Position numbers and translations under genes: made by a program
Shown: positions 32,020 through 44,496 of the stretch, in pieces
Numbering within the stretch: position 1 is the first letter of the stretch
Layout of the letters: each line of letters starts with the position of its first letter
Assembly: GCA_036250195.1 (NCBI GenBank)
Contig: JAVHZZ010000011.1
Location: 50,847,311 to 50,911,310 of the forward strand
DNA: 64,000 nucleotides
Origin: Mixophyes australis
Taxonomy: Eukaryota > Chordata > Amphibia > Anura > Limnodynastidae
Reading direction: 5' to 3'
Notes under the pieces: generated by a model
Told to the model about the DNA's origin: nothing
Databases searched by the model: none
What the model saw: only the letters and a program-made list of their open reading frames with translations

Positions 32020-32790
32020 TAAAATGACTGCTGCCTTGGTGTCACACTCGACTCCATCCTCTGCTTTATTCCTCACATCCAGACTCTCTCCTAGTCATGT
32101 CAATTCCACCTTAAAAACATTGCAAGAATATGCCCTTTTCTTACTCAAAAGACTACCAAAACTCTTATCCATTCTCCTATCATCTCGCGTCTTAGGTATC
32201 TGGCATTCCCGACACCCATAGCAGGGGCAAACGCAGTATTTGTAGATGGGGGTTTCCGCACCATGCCACCAGTGGGCATGACAAGCATGCATGAGGGCCT
32301 GGTTATAATTTTAGACAGTTCTTGGCTGCTCTCCAACTCTTCTTATCCCCATAATATACATGGGCAATGCTGCGTGCACTACTTTAGTTTGCCTATGCAT
32401 ATATCCACAATTCAATCCATCCTAAATGCTGTTGCAAAACTAATCTTCCTCCCTCACTGCTCCACATATGCTGCACCACTTTGCACATCCCTACACTGGC
32501 TTCTTGTGTCTGCCAGAATACAATTCAAATTACTCACCCTTACCTATAAAGCCCTCAACATCACCACCCCTGCATACTTCACAAATCTCATATCAAAATA
32601 CTCTGAGATCTACCTCTGACCCGTGCCTTGTCTCATCATTGGTAACCACCTCTCACTCCCGCCTACAAGGTTTCTCCCGTGCTGCTCCCCACTTATGAAA
32701 TTCCCTACCACGTTTAATCAGACATTTGCACAGCCCTCAAATATTTAGACCCTTTTTGAAAACATATTTCTTTTTTAGAGATGAGCTTAT
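32020..32790 (+). pseudogene. LINE (L2/CR1-type) 3' remnant
   Basis: + strand. SHSTPSSALFLTSRLSPSHV matches the phrase in the - strand LINE at 28049-28300. After a foreign insert of about 120 bp (32217-32340, starting caggggcaaacgcagtattt and possibly a hAT MITE end) it continues with LHWLLVSARIQFKLLTL and TYKALN, the classic C-terminal phrase of these transcriptases. Broken by frameshifts. It ends where a gag-bearing LTR element begins. Confidence 0.75.
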
Positions 32791-32793
32791 TGT

Positions 32794-34584
32794 AATGGGG
32801 CAGTTGATTAGCACCCCAAACATGGCGTTAGCTGGACCTTACTGCCTGAGGATACTTAATTGAACCCTCATGGTTTCTCCACACGCACCTTCAATGAATT
32901 GGTTTATTAAAGTCTCGTCCACCTGTCTAGCTTCAGTGGGATCATAACTCGAAATGTCTGTCAGGATCTCTTGCAGAAAGAGCGCAAACTCCCGCAGGGT
33001 TTCGCATGGCTGTTGCCTTCTGGCTTAAAAACGCATTTTAAGTTCAGACACTTCGTGTATCCAAGATGGTGGCTAACTTTTTCAAAATTTTCTGTTGTTC
33101 CAGTAATGGATATAAACGGAACATCGAATACTATTTTGCTCCAGAACTCGCCATGCGCACTGGTACCAACTTAAGGTGAGTCACCAGAAAAGCTAGGAAG
33201 CCATGGACCCCCAAAGTAATATGCCATGGTTATAGGTGTGTTTACAGCCATAGTTGGACTCTCTCTCGCTCCCTGTGAGGGATCATCTGCGGGTGGTGCA
33301 ATTCTTTGTTCCTGTGGTGCTACATGATCAGTAACTTGTTCCTTCTGCGACATCTTGTTTCAGACTGGGTGGATGACTTGCTTTGGACTCTTAGTAGATC
33401 CTGTTCGTGACACCAAGTTGTAACGGGGTGGATGGTTGGCACCCCAAAAGTAGTGTACAAAAGGGGTTCTACAGACCTGGTGGTATGGTAGAAAGGCGAA
33501 GGTCCCCCCAGTAGTGTTGGAAAAAAAAAAAGGAACACAGGGCTAAAACTGCAAAACTCTTGGGTTTATTCTCTTTGCTTGTGTCATAAGGCTTTACCAC
33601 AGTAGCAGATAAGTAGTGGTAGTGTAGGGAAGTAAAGCCACGACACCATCAGCATGCAATGTTATTCAACATGTAACAAAATAAATAACATTTTAGGAAT
33701 CTTGTTTCAAAATATGCAAACATAAATCGACACAACACTTAAGGTCATTGAATAAATATATCCCACTTCATATTTAGGCACTATGCTTCAGTGAAATGGA
33801 TTTCACTAGATAGAAACTTTAGGAGACAACCGGTTGTAACAAGTTATTTAAACAATTTCCAGTGCAAGGGACAGTGTCCACTTAGAAATCCATATATTGG
33901 AACATGCAACTCTCTCCCATCAACTGTAGGGTTAAACAACTTTCAATTCTCTCATTAGCAACCATTTTAGGCAGTTTCACAATAGAATCAAACTTCTCAT
34001 GCAATATACACAAACTCTTGTGGTAAATGATTGCTCTCTATGTCCTAGTCAGCTTGCAGACAACTTTAAATACAGCAGATTTGGCTGGAACAAATTCTTC
34101 CTTAGACAGTGCTCCTCTCAATAGCAATTTTACAGTCCTGGTCAGAGGTTTTAAAAACAAATTTGATGTCTCACTTAAATAGCTTGAACATAGCAAAGCA
34201 AAACAAACGTATGTCTTCATATGAGCCCTGCTGACATCTCATGAGCAGTGGCAGGTTAGGTTTTATCCTATCCTGCAAAGGCGTTTCTTTCTGGACTGGC
34301 TGCAAACATCTCTCAGGACAACAATTCAGCCATAGCATTCAGTGGCTCTTTGTGGGAAGATCCCGTATTAACTCAGCCAGCAGTCACACACATCACTTCT
34401 CACACTAGCCAGTCTATTTTTGACTCCTCCCCTTTTCCCCCCAAAGAACTCCTGGAACCTTCTAGTTCATTCATTGCAGTTTGCCACTCCAAAATGACCG
34501 TTGCAATTTGCATTTAACTTCCCAGAGGCACTCTGGGGAACTGTAGTTTTCTGAATGAGTACATACAGTAATATACATGTGATT
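32794..34584 (-). mobile_element. Decayed LTR retroelement with gag relic
   Basis: On the - strand: an LTR-like block (about 34584 to 33419, ending in a GTTACA terminus), then TTGGTGTCACGAACAGG as a PBS-like site starting with TGG two or three bases inside. Next is a gag-like frame (ATG at 33353, reaching WLPSFSGD), and after breaks a capsid-like stretch (32839-33010, containing EFALFLQEILTDI). At 32794 TGTAATGGGG echoes the LTR start, suggesting a truncated second LTR after a large internal deletion. Pol is absent. It separates a LINE from its 3' tail at 34585. Outer boundaries and target duplication were not resolved. Confidence 0.55.
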
Positions 34585-34885
34585 TGCAGGGTAGTATATT
34601 ATCCCCGATAATACTATTCACACTAATGCACTCTCACAACTGTTCCAATCTCTACTCTGAGCCACATTTGCTCCTCTTAATTAGCTGTGCCCTCTTCCAT
34701 TTAAAATGTAAGCTCTCTACTGAGCAGGGTCCTTCAAACCCTTTGTTTTCATATCTGCATTTATTTTGACTACCTTGTATGTCCCTGTTTTATGCATGTA
34801 CTTTTTTTCCTACTGTACAGCGCAGCGGAGCACTGTGGCCCCTTACAAATCTATGATAATAATAATAATAATAATAACACTTAAG
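34585..34885 (+). repeat. LINE 3' UTR/tail with (ATA)n end
   Basis: Contains atgtaagctctctactgagcagggtcc and tacagcgcagcggagcac followed by (ata)n, the usual 3' tail of the L2/CR1-type LINE seen at 32020-32790. Probably the displaced end of that copy. Confidence 0.6.
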
Positions 34886-36538
34886 TGGATGCAAATTGGC
34901 CACAGCATTAATTAATTAATTACATAAATGGGGAAAGCATATAACGTCACATGTTTATAACAACGCAGATAACTCTATTTCTTTCTCACCACTAAATGTT
35001 CTAAATGTGTAGAGGCCAGCATTCAATATTGTCCTTGAATGAACCTCTTCCATAACCATCCCATCATCCTCTTGGGACTTAGTACCTTTTCCATACCACT
35101 GTGTTCCCATAAAAGAAAGGGATAGCAAACACAACCAGCACCCCTGCAAACAATGCTGTAACTTACATTAAACTACTTTTTACCTCACTAAAACTAAAAA
35201 CTCTATCAAGAAAGGATATTTCTATGCGTTGACTTATGGCACAAAAGACACTAAATTACAATCATAAAAATATATATAATAGAATTCTAAAAATAAATTA
35301 ATAAATATAAATATAACCACCACTTTTATACTTTGGAGAAGATCAATGCTGCTCCTTCAAGGAAATTGTTGTGTGTCAATTCCCAATACAAATATGCAAA
35401 ACAAACAGAAGGAATAAACAAGTGCAAAAAAACTATCTCCAAAAGTAGAGATACCACCATATAGAAATTTTTAAAAACACAGTTTATTTAAAATATAATA
35501 TCCACAGATATATATAAAAAACACATTGTAGCCAGTTAATAAAATAATCACAATCACAATGCTAAGCTCGCTTCATAACCTAATTATCTGGTTAGATAGC
35601 TCACTTGATAAATGTAAAACAAGAATCTGGAGCCTGACTCGTGCAAACTGTCCCGGTGGCTTCTGACACCGCTGGCTACAGCTGCATTACAAGTCTGTGT
35701 TAATCAGCAAGTTGCTCCCCCCCTACGGAGAGCGCAACTTGCTGATTACTTCATGCCAGGTTATTCCAAATGGGAGTGCAGTAAATGCTGTCACTGCAAA
35801 CTACCATTTGAGAACACTCTTCCCTTTCTATCCATACAAAACTGCAATATGAGCTTAAGTCCACCCCTTTGCTACCTCACCAAATCCCTACTCTTTACTT
35901 TAGAATATGTATTCCAGATTATGCCTTCATCTTCATATTCCTATTCCTAGCTCCGTCATGTTCCCCTTCTATTCTTTGTTTGTTCCAAAGTCTTATTGAC
36001 TGTGTAACATCATTTCAGAGTTCTTTGACTCACAAGATGATATGCCTGACAATAACTAACAACTAGCTCTTGCATGGATGCAAATTAGACAAATTATTTA
36101 TTGATTACATAAATGGAGACAGTATTCATAACTACCTAAATAACTATGTATATTAAGAAACCTTAACTGTAATTAAATAGCTCCTTTAAAACTTAATATT
36201 ATTTAACTATTTGTCTCTCATTGCTAACTGTCCCAAATGTGTGGAGTCCCAGAGGCTGTCTTTAACCAATACAATGAATGGCCCTAGCTGTTATGTGTTT
36301 GCTCGAGAGGTCAGCCAACTTAATGTCCCCTTTCAGTTCAGGGCAATAATATTATGTCCAAAAATAATAATAAGCCAGTTAATGATAGTAATTTCCATAA
36401 TTACACCAGTGGTCATCAAAGACCCTGGATTAATAATATACCAAAGTGCCAAACAAACCGCCTGAGGCATACCTGCACCACAGGTGAAGATTTCCTTATA
36501 CAAGCGGACATAATGTGTCAGGAGTTTCTACTACAAGG
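34886..36538. other. No gene recognised
   Basis: AT-rich. The pair attagatgcaaatt-type words at 34883 and 36073 and ...taccttttccataccac / ...attaaatagctcc hints at a diverged duplication, but I could not align it by eye. Confidence 0.4.
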
Positions 36539-37504
36539 TTCCCGAGCAGGGGTGTGAGAGGGGTGGGTGGGGTGGCTACAAATTACTGGCAGTCTAGTAT
36601 TTTTTATTAAAATGAAAAAAAAAGAAAAAAAGTTCTACCAGCAGGTGGCGGTAGTGCGCACCCACAAATTGGAGGTGAGGAGGAGGGAGGGAGCGAGCTG
36701 ACAGCTGTCAGTAGCTCCCAGTCCCTGGACAATGTGTGACATCACACACTGTCCCAGCAGCAAGGAGGAGGAGTTCCTGCTCCAAGTCATACTTGCCTAC
36801 TTTCAGGCACTGAAGTCCGGAAGATCCCGTACAGGGCTGTAACTAGAGGGAGGGAGGGGACGGGGCGCGGTCAATCACGTCAATTTTGCCCTGTCCCCGC
36901 AACAAAAATTACGTTTTGTCACGAGGGGCGGGGCCAAAATTATGTGATTCACAGCGAACCGGTTTATTTTGCCCAACGAATTGTGGAATGTGGGAGACTT
37001 GTCTGGACATTCCGGGAGAGTTGGCAAGTATGATGTAGGTAAGTGAGCTGGGGGTGTTATGATGTGTCTTCTGGGGGGCTTATGATGTGTCTGGGGGGGT
37101 TAGGATGTGTCTGGGGGGGTTAAGATGTGTCTAAGGGAGTTTTAAATGTGGCGGTCGCATAATGTTATTGTGGGGGTAGCGTGATGTTGCTGGAGGGCTG
37201 GCGTGTTAAATGTTATGGTTTATTATAATGTATGTCTTATATATTGCATGCTAAAAAAAAAGAGGCGCTCAAAAACCCTTAAATATATATAGATGTGTGT
37301 GTGTGTTTAAGGGTTTTTTAGCGCCTCTTAATTTTTATATAATGCAACATTATAATAATACATAATTTTATATATATAGGAAAGTCCACGGGACACCTTG
37401 CAGTGGAGATTTCAACTGTAATTGCCAGCAATGTGCGCAGCGCAATGTCCGCGTGCCACATCGCTGGCGATTGAATCTCCCCATATTGTTACTTTATGAA
37501 TAAG
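36539..37504 (+). repeat. Copy of non-autonomous repeat family, forward orientation
   Basis: Shares gtgagctgggggtgttatgatgtgtctgggggggttaggatgtgtc with 56936-56990 and the downstream ttataatgtatg. It is split by a MITE at 36788-37032. A 73-bp hairpin with aagaggcgct / agcgcctctt ends sits at about 37259-37331. Confidence 0.5.
36788..37032. mobile_element. 245-bp MITE with CATACTTGCC ends
   Basis: catacttgcctac at the left and gttggcaagtatg at the right are inverted. Inside are gtccggaagatcccg and cattccgggagag, the paired 'ccgggag' words typical of this kind of foldback. No coding capacity. Confidence 0.65.
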
Positions 37505-37675
37505 TTAGTTTGGAGTTATCATCAATCATCATCATCGTTTAATTATATAGCGGCAACATATTCCATAGCGCTTTACAATTGGGGAAAAACATAGTAAACT
37601 AATAAACAAACTGGGTAAAACAGACAAAGAGGTGAGAAGGCCCTGCTCGCAAGCTTACAATCTATGGGAGTTATG
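37505..37675 (-). repeat. Dispersed repeat (LINE/SINE tail type), reverse orientation
   Basis: (atc)n, then taattatatagcggcaacat, then cagcgctttacaattgg-like sequence and gcaagcttacaatctatgggag. Same arrangement as 25740-26040. Confidence 0.55.
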
Positions 37676-38189
37676 TCATTTTCTCTCATTATTGAATTTA
37701 TGTTTAAGGGTTTTTGAGCACCTCTTAGTTTTTATTGTACTTTTATCATTGTATGGGGTTGAAGAGCCCCTAGAGGCAGCCATTTCTCTCATACACTTAC
37801 AATTGTGTTTCATTATCTGACCATTTCCAAACATATTGGTATCTGTGATTATTTTTATCACACATATTTTGCTTGTTATATAATTATACACTGCATGATC
37901 TGTGCTGTGTACTGTGTTCACTAATTATTTTTCATATTTCATGTACCTATACATTTTCTAAACAGGTCCAACATTCCAGGATACATACAAGAATCCAGTG
38001 CCAGGTTGTAAAAGCTGCAATAACAGATAGGTGAGAGCAACACCATTTTAATTCAATTGCAGGGGATGTGGTGTTTATCATGATCGGACGGCACACTCAA
38101 CACATAGTTCATCATTATCAACTTGATGATGATAAATGGCATATTAGTGTAAAAAATACCTTTAAGTTTTACTACGCTCATCTCATAGC

Positions 38190-38879
38190 TGTTATGATTC
38201 TCAGGAGTTCTCTATCAGTCAGTGCTGGTCTTCCCAAGGTGCGGATTCTAATGAATCCCCCGGTCTTCACCAAGAACCGCTGCAAGGCAGGATGGATTTT
38301 GCTGCCGGAGGTCGCGGCTCTTAGGTTAGCCCACTGACGTGATAGGTGACATACGGTTGGTAAGAGATCAAAGCTGGACCAGGGAGAGTGAACTTTGTAG
38401 TGGTAGTGTTGTACAGCCAGGTAAAACAGGATTTAGTTAGCTGAAGTGGTACAGCACACTCGGAAGAATCCAAAGCTCTAATCAGTGAATCACTGGGTCG
38501 GATACACTGAAGAAACACTGCACACAGGAGAGTCGGACACACTAGTACACAGACAGCAGAGTGATCGGTATAGATAGCTGGATCAGATATACAGGAACAA
38601 AGGCAGAAGAGTAGATGACAAGAAGCAGAGGTCTAACAAGTCAAAGGTAATACACAGGAAAACACCAGAATGCAGAACAAGAATACATAGGAACAGCCAG
38701 ATGCCAAGTGTCAACTTGTTGCTCTGACGAAGCTGCAGTGTCCAGGTGAACTTTATATAGTCTGCAGATAGAATATGCCGCCCCCCAGCCACAGTCGTGT
38801 TACTGCCAAAATCAGGAAGTGCTGAGCTGTATACAGAGGTAGGGAAATCAGCAGCACAAGAGCAGGTAAGTTTGTGACA
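38190..38879 (-). mobile_element. Probable solo LTR of a chromovirus relative
   Basis: Runs from TGTTATGATTCTC to TTTGTGACA. Its first 150 bp follow the sushi LTR phrase by phrase: gcggattctaatg...cccggtcttcaccaagaaccgctgcaagg against gcggagtctaacg...tattcaccaggaacccccgcaagg. No matching 5-bp duplication was found (atagc left, gtaat right), so one end may be truncated. Confidence 0.6.
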
Positions 38880-41760
38880 GTAATAAAAAATAATTTTAGA
38901 CTTCTACAGGCGCAGAAAAACAGCAACACAACCCTTTCTTTTAGAGTAGGGTCACCCCCTACATCAAATAACAGATAGCTAAAATAGAAAAAAGAACAAA
39001 AGGCGCATACTAACATCAATGCACAGAGATAGCAATGTATCAAAATCTCATACAATGTCTATAAAACATCTTTCTCTGTATCCAATTCAAGGCAGGAGAA
39101 AATAGTTATGACACAGAGTAAACCGTGCAGTCCACAGTATTATGGATATAGCATTTTCTCACCAGTCCCGGTCAAAAAAAAGGAAGGATTATTCCAGGCA
39201 TAGCACCAACTCCTTTACTTTCTTATAGATGTATAATCCACTCACGCTGACACTTTTCCTGTGAGAATTCTCACCACGGGTGTTAAAAGGATAAACTCAA
39301 GCCAAGCATATGGAAAGAAAGAGAGAAAAACACACACATAGTGTAATACTGTTGATCTGATTAAAAAACAATGGATATTTATTCCACTCACATAAAAACA
39401 TGTAAAGATATAAAAAATAAATATATAAATCACTTCCTTGGCAACTCCATAGATAGACATACAGATATTTGTACCAGATATACAAGGCTATAGGGCCTCC
39501 AAAATACAAACAGCACCTGTCCGGAATAAGTACTGCTGAATCTAGAGCTTCTGGAATATCCTGTATTACTAATGGAGAGTATAAATGGTTGCTCTTCCCC
39601 ATCAATGCACCAACACGTTTCGGCTCATAAAAGTGTCTTTCTCAAGATAACAGAATGAGGGGAATGGTAAGTATTTAAAGATGTCTCCAACCAATAGAAT
39701 TCTTCATCATAATTAGCTAATATAAAAACAAAAATTCACTTTTGAATAAGACAATACATGACAAAACAAAATAATGTTTATGTTCTCATAAACACATAAG
39801 AGTTATTTAAACCAGATCTTGCCAATATTTCTACTTCCAAAATCAGCAAAACTCTGATCATGTGACAAAGACACAAGCTTCGATCACATGACTAAAACAT
39901 CCAATCCAAGATGTATGTGATTGGGCTAATGGTCCCTTCCCAATAACTAATAAAAGGCAAAAATCTGACACATTTTCAAAATAGCCTCTTATAGATCAAT
40001 AAAAATGTGAACATTATCAGAAAATATATATATACATGGTAATGAGCCGATAGGTCATATGGCGCGGGTAGCTGATCCAACAGAACAAAAATATATATTT
40101 CCACAAGAAGTCTGAAACATAGCTAGCATGAGTGGCTGTAAAATAGATATAAACACCTGTAACATGATACACCTAGAATAAGTATTGCTTCCAAAATCAG
40201 CATTCCCCCGATCATGTGACATGAACAACCAATCCTATATATATCTTATCAGACTTCTAATTACTGCCTGATACACAAACAAAATGAAAACAAAGAGGAA
40301 CGTTTTTCAAGGTACTAAAATTCATCTGATACCTAAAAAAGAGCAGATATTAGAAAGGAATATAAGGGTAATGAATATAATTAATCAAAAGCTCTTTAAT
40401 CTCATGACCCCGATAGCCAATCAGGCAAAAGTCCAATCAGACTACCAATACCTACCAAATATTCTTACAGTGGTCCTTACATATATTGTTTTCATCTATA
40501 GATATTAACTAAATGCTATTAAAAATCCAGAAAAAACACTTATTACCAATGTTATATACGTGAATCCAATTCTCACACAAATATATATTTAATGGCACTA
40601 ACCTCATTTTCACTATTCTTGTAATTAGTAAAGTATATATATATATAATAACCATATCTCATTTTCATCTTCCTCAAAGAAGCAAAAAAGCCTCCCAAAG
40701 TACATAATTAAATTCAAAAACATATATAAAAAATTTGAACATTTTCATATAATATAAACCTCCACAAAAAGGAATATATTGAACTTCAGCAAAAATTTAA
40801 ATAGATATAAAAAGATAGGCCCTTAGAAATCGTTATGTATGTGGCCCTAAGCAAAAAATTTATAATTTACAGGGCCTCAAAAGGATATATATATTTAGAT
40901 GTCATCCAAAAACCATTTTAATTCGAAATCAGAATTCATGCCCATGAGGTGACAAAGTGTTAACTGATATATCCATTTCATCTCTTTCTTTGCTAGACAT
41001 AGCGGAACATCTCTCCTACGCCAGTTATTTTCAACATGACTGATTGTTAGAGGCCGTGATGTGCATTCCACATAGAACAATACGCACTTACACTCCAATA
41101 AATATATGACATTTTTGGAGTTACAACTGATTGAGATTTTATAACTTCTGCCATTAACTTCGAAAGTAGTAATCTTATTTTTTTGGTTCCGAAATGTAGG
41201 TTTACATCCCATACACAAACCCCATCTAAAGAATCCCCTAGATAGGATCCCTTATGGGTACATTCTTTTAGGGCGCTGTTAACCAATAAATCCCTTAAAT
41301 TCGGGGCACGTCACTCTATATAAATACAGGTTTTTCTGTTAGGATCTTACATAATGTGGGATCGTCCTTGAGGATATTCCAGTGTTTCCTTACCATTTTT
41401 TCGATAACCTTAAACTTAGAATTGTACTGGGTAATGAAGGGTACGTTTTCTCCTTTTTCATTGAACTTACATATTTTCTTTCATTGATTATCTAAAAGAA
41501 GTTTTCTAACTATCTTTGAAACTGCTTTTATGGATTTATCTAAAGTACTAATATTGTACCCTGTAGCTAGGAATTGTTCATCTGCAAAGTTTGTTCCTGT
41601 AAATTATCAAGTTTATTACAATTCCTCGTAGGAACTTAAATAGACTTAGATAGTAGGACTAGTCAATACACCATATATTGAAATTAGTGGAACAAATGTT
41701 GGTCTGTAAATTGCAAATGCAAGTCCAATACATAGAGGTTGCATGTTTCAGCCAATCACA
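38880..41760 (-). mobile_element. 5'-truncated Penelope-like element
   Basis: On the - strand, about 41640-41290 encodes FITQYNSKFKVIEK, RKHWNIL and degraded downstream sequence resembling the thumb region of Penelope-type reverse transcriptase. It is followed by a cysteine-bearing segment and NVIYLLECKCVLFYVECTSR (about 41120-41060), a decayed GIY-YIG endonuclease signature. At 39602-39650 (+ strand) caccaacacgtttcggctc...tttctcaagat is the cgaaacgtgttggtg motif common near Penelope 3' ends in frogs. Frames are broken and most of the RT is missing, so it is dead. The end at 38880 is approximate. Confidence 0.6.
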
Positions 41761-42079
41761 TAAAGATTAGGGATGTGCACCTGCGACTTTTGGTGTCTCG
41801 TGTTTTGTGTTTTGGATTCGGATTTTCGTGATGTTTTGGGTTCGGATTTGTTTCGCAAAACACCTGCCGAAAGGTTTTGGTTCGGATTTAAGGTTTTGGA
41901 TTCGGATTTTTTTTTGAAAAAAGCATAAAAAGTTCAAAAATCAAGTTTTTGGGCTTATTTTCACTCCTACGCTATTATTAACCTCAATAACATTCAATAA
42001 CAAGCATTTCCACTAATTTACAGTGTATTCTGAACACCTCACAATATAGTTATTAGTCCAAAACGTTGCAACGAGGTAT

Positions 42080-43610
42080 CTTTCTGGACTGCGTAGTGGA
42101 GTGGTCCCCACAATATAATAAGAAAACCATCAACTGGTCTTAATCGCACCAAAAAATGTACCTGGACTGCGTAGAGGAGTGGTCACCACAATATAATTTA
42201 AAAACCCTGAACTTGTATGATTCGCACCAATAAATGTATCTGGACTGCGTAGAGGAGTGGTCACCACAATATAATTTAAAAACCCTGAACTTGTATGATT
42301 CGCACCAATAAATGTATCTGGACTGCGTAGAGGAGTGGGTCACCACAATATATATAATAAGAAAACCATCAACTGGTATGAATCGCACCAAAAAATGTAC
42401 CTGGACTGCGTAGAGGAGTGGTCACCACAATATAATAAGAAAACCATCAACTGGTCTGAATCGCACCGAATAATGTACCTGGACTGCGTAGAGGAGTGGT
42501 CACCACAATATAAATTAAAAACCCTGAACTTGTATGAATCGCACCAATAAATGTATCTGGACTGCGTAGAGGAGTGGTCACCACAATATAATAAGAAAAC
42601 CATCAACTGGTATGATTCGCACCAATAAATGTATCTGGACTACGTAGAGGAGTGATCACCACAATATAATAAGAAAACCATCAACTAGTCTGAATCGCAC
42701 CGAATAATGTACCTGGACTGCATAGAGGAGTGGTCACCACAATATAAATTAAAAACCCTGAACATGTATGAATCGCACCAATAAATGTATCTGGACTGCG
42801 TAGAGGAGTGGTCACCACAATATAATAGGAAAACCATCAACTGGTATGATTCACACCAATAAATGTATCTGGACTGCGTAGAGGAGTGGTCACCACAATA
42901 TAATAAGAAAACCATCAACTGGTATGAATCGCACCGAATAATGTACCTGGACTGCATAGAGGAGTGGTCACCACAATATAATTTAAAAACCCTGAACTTG
43001 TATGAATCGCACCAATAAATGTATCTGGACTGCGTAGAGGAGTGGTCACCACAATATAATAAGAAAACCATCAACTGGTATGATTCGCACCAATAAATGT
43101 ATCTGGACTACGTAGAGGAGTGATCACCACAATATAATAAGAAAACCATCAACTAGTCTGAATCGCACCGAATAATGTACCTGGACTGCATAGAGGAGTG
43201 GTCACCACAATATAAATTAAAAACCCTGAACATGTATGAATCGCACCAATAAATGTATCTGGACTGCGTAGAGGAGTGGTCACCACAATATAATAGGAAA
43301 ACCATCAACTGGTAAGATTCACACCAATAAATGTATCTGGACTGCGTAGAGGAGTGGTCACCACAATATAATAAGAAAACCATCAACTGGTATGAATCGC
43401 ACCGAATAATGTACCTGGACTGCGTAGAGGAGTGGTCACCACAATATAATTTAAAAACCCTGAACTTGTATGATTCGCACCAATAAATGTATCTGGACTG
43501 CGTAGAGGAGTGGTCACCACAATATAATAAGAAAACCATCAACTGGTCTTAATCGCACCAAAAAATGTACCTGGACTGCGTAGAGGAGTGCGTCACCACA
43601 ATATAATTAA
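42080..43610. repeat. 78-bp tandem array with 468-bp higher-order unit
   Basis: About 19 units of ctggactgcgtagaggagtgg...(78 bp). Two unit types alternate (aagaaaaccatcaactgg and tttaaaaaccctgaacttg). A six-unit block is repeated almost exactly: 42607-43074 and 43075-43542, 468 bp each. Because 78 is a multiple of three, long frames stay open on both strands; these are not genes. Confidence 0.92.
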
Positions 43611-43654
43611 TAAAAAACCCTCCACGGCTCTGAATTCCCCCAAAAAAAATCTGG

Positions 43655-44112
43655 ACTGCGTAGTGGGGTGGCCCCGGTACTAAATTTGATACCGGGGCCA
43701 CAATATAATAAATACACCCTCAACTGGTCAGAATTCCACCAAACAAGTATCTGGACTGCGTAGTGGGGTGGCCCCGGTACTAAATTTGATACCGGGGCCA
43801 CAATATAATAAATAGTTACACCCTCAACTGGTCAGAATTCCACCAAACAAGTATCTGGACTGCGTAGTGGGGTGGCCCCGGTACTAAATTTGATACCGGG
43901 GCCACAATATAATAAATACACCCTCAACTGGTCAGAATTACACCAAACAAGTATCTGGATTGCATAGTGGGGTGGCCTCGGTACTAAATTTGATACCGGG
44001 GCCACAATATAATAAATAGTTACACCCTCAACTGGTCAGAATTCCACCAAACAAGTATCTGGACTGCGTAGTGGGTTGGAACCGGTACTAAATTTGATAC
44101 CAGGGCCACAAT
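43655..44112. repeat. 100/104-bp tandem array with palindromic boxes
   Basis: About 4.5 units. Each contains ggccccggtactaaatttg followed by ataccggggcc, a 10-bp inverted pair around aaatttg. Units differ by the 4-bp insert agtt. Related single units are at 51421-51500 and 51660-51730 in hAT-B. Confidence 0.88.
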
Positions 44113-44496
44113 ACCTCCTCCAACTTCCAAGTGTAGTGTATATAACATATTAACACTACACTAATTCTAGCACGTCAATACCTCTTGTTTTAAATAATGA
44201 CAGGGCATTTAACTTTTGATTACATTTTTTGAATTTGTTGACATTTTCTTTTACTTTTTGAACATGGCAAACGACTGTTGAATGGTCACATAATGCCAAA
44301 AAAATAGTTGCAAGATGGAATTGTCCTTGGGCCCTCCCACCCACCCTTATGTTGTTGAAATAGGACATGCACACTTTAACAAACCAAACATTTCAGCGAC
44401 AGGGCCTACCAAACAACTGTGGCTGAAATGATTGGTTTGTTTGGGCCCCCACACCAAAAAAACAATTCATCTCTCCCTGTACAAACTAAACAGGCT

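Noticed and set aside
37968..38030. Possible exon after tctaaacag with donor-like gtgag
   Set aside because: The sequence is part of the non-autonomous repeat also seen at 56440-56510 and, reversed, near 9960 and 27340; it does not continue the host gene frame.
42140..43542. Long repeated open frames in the 78-bp array
   Set aside because: The unit length is a multiple of three, so frames stay open on both strands. No start context, no codon signature and no domain.
42080..44112. CRISPR-like array
   Set aside because: Units are contiguous tandem repeats with no unique spacers, inside a hAT transposon of a vertebrate.
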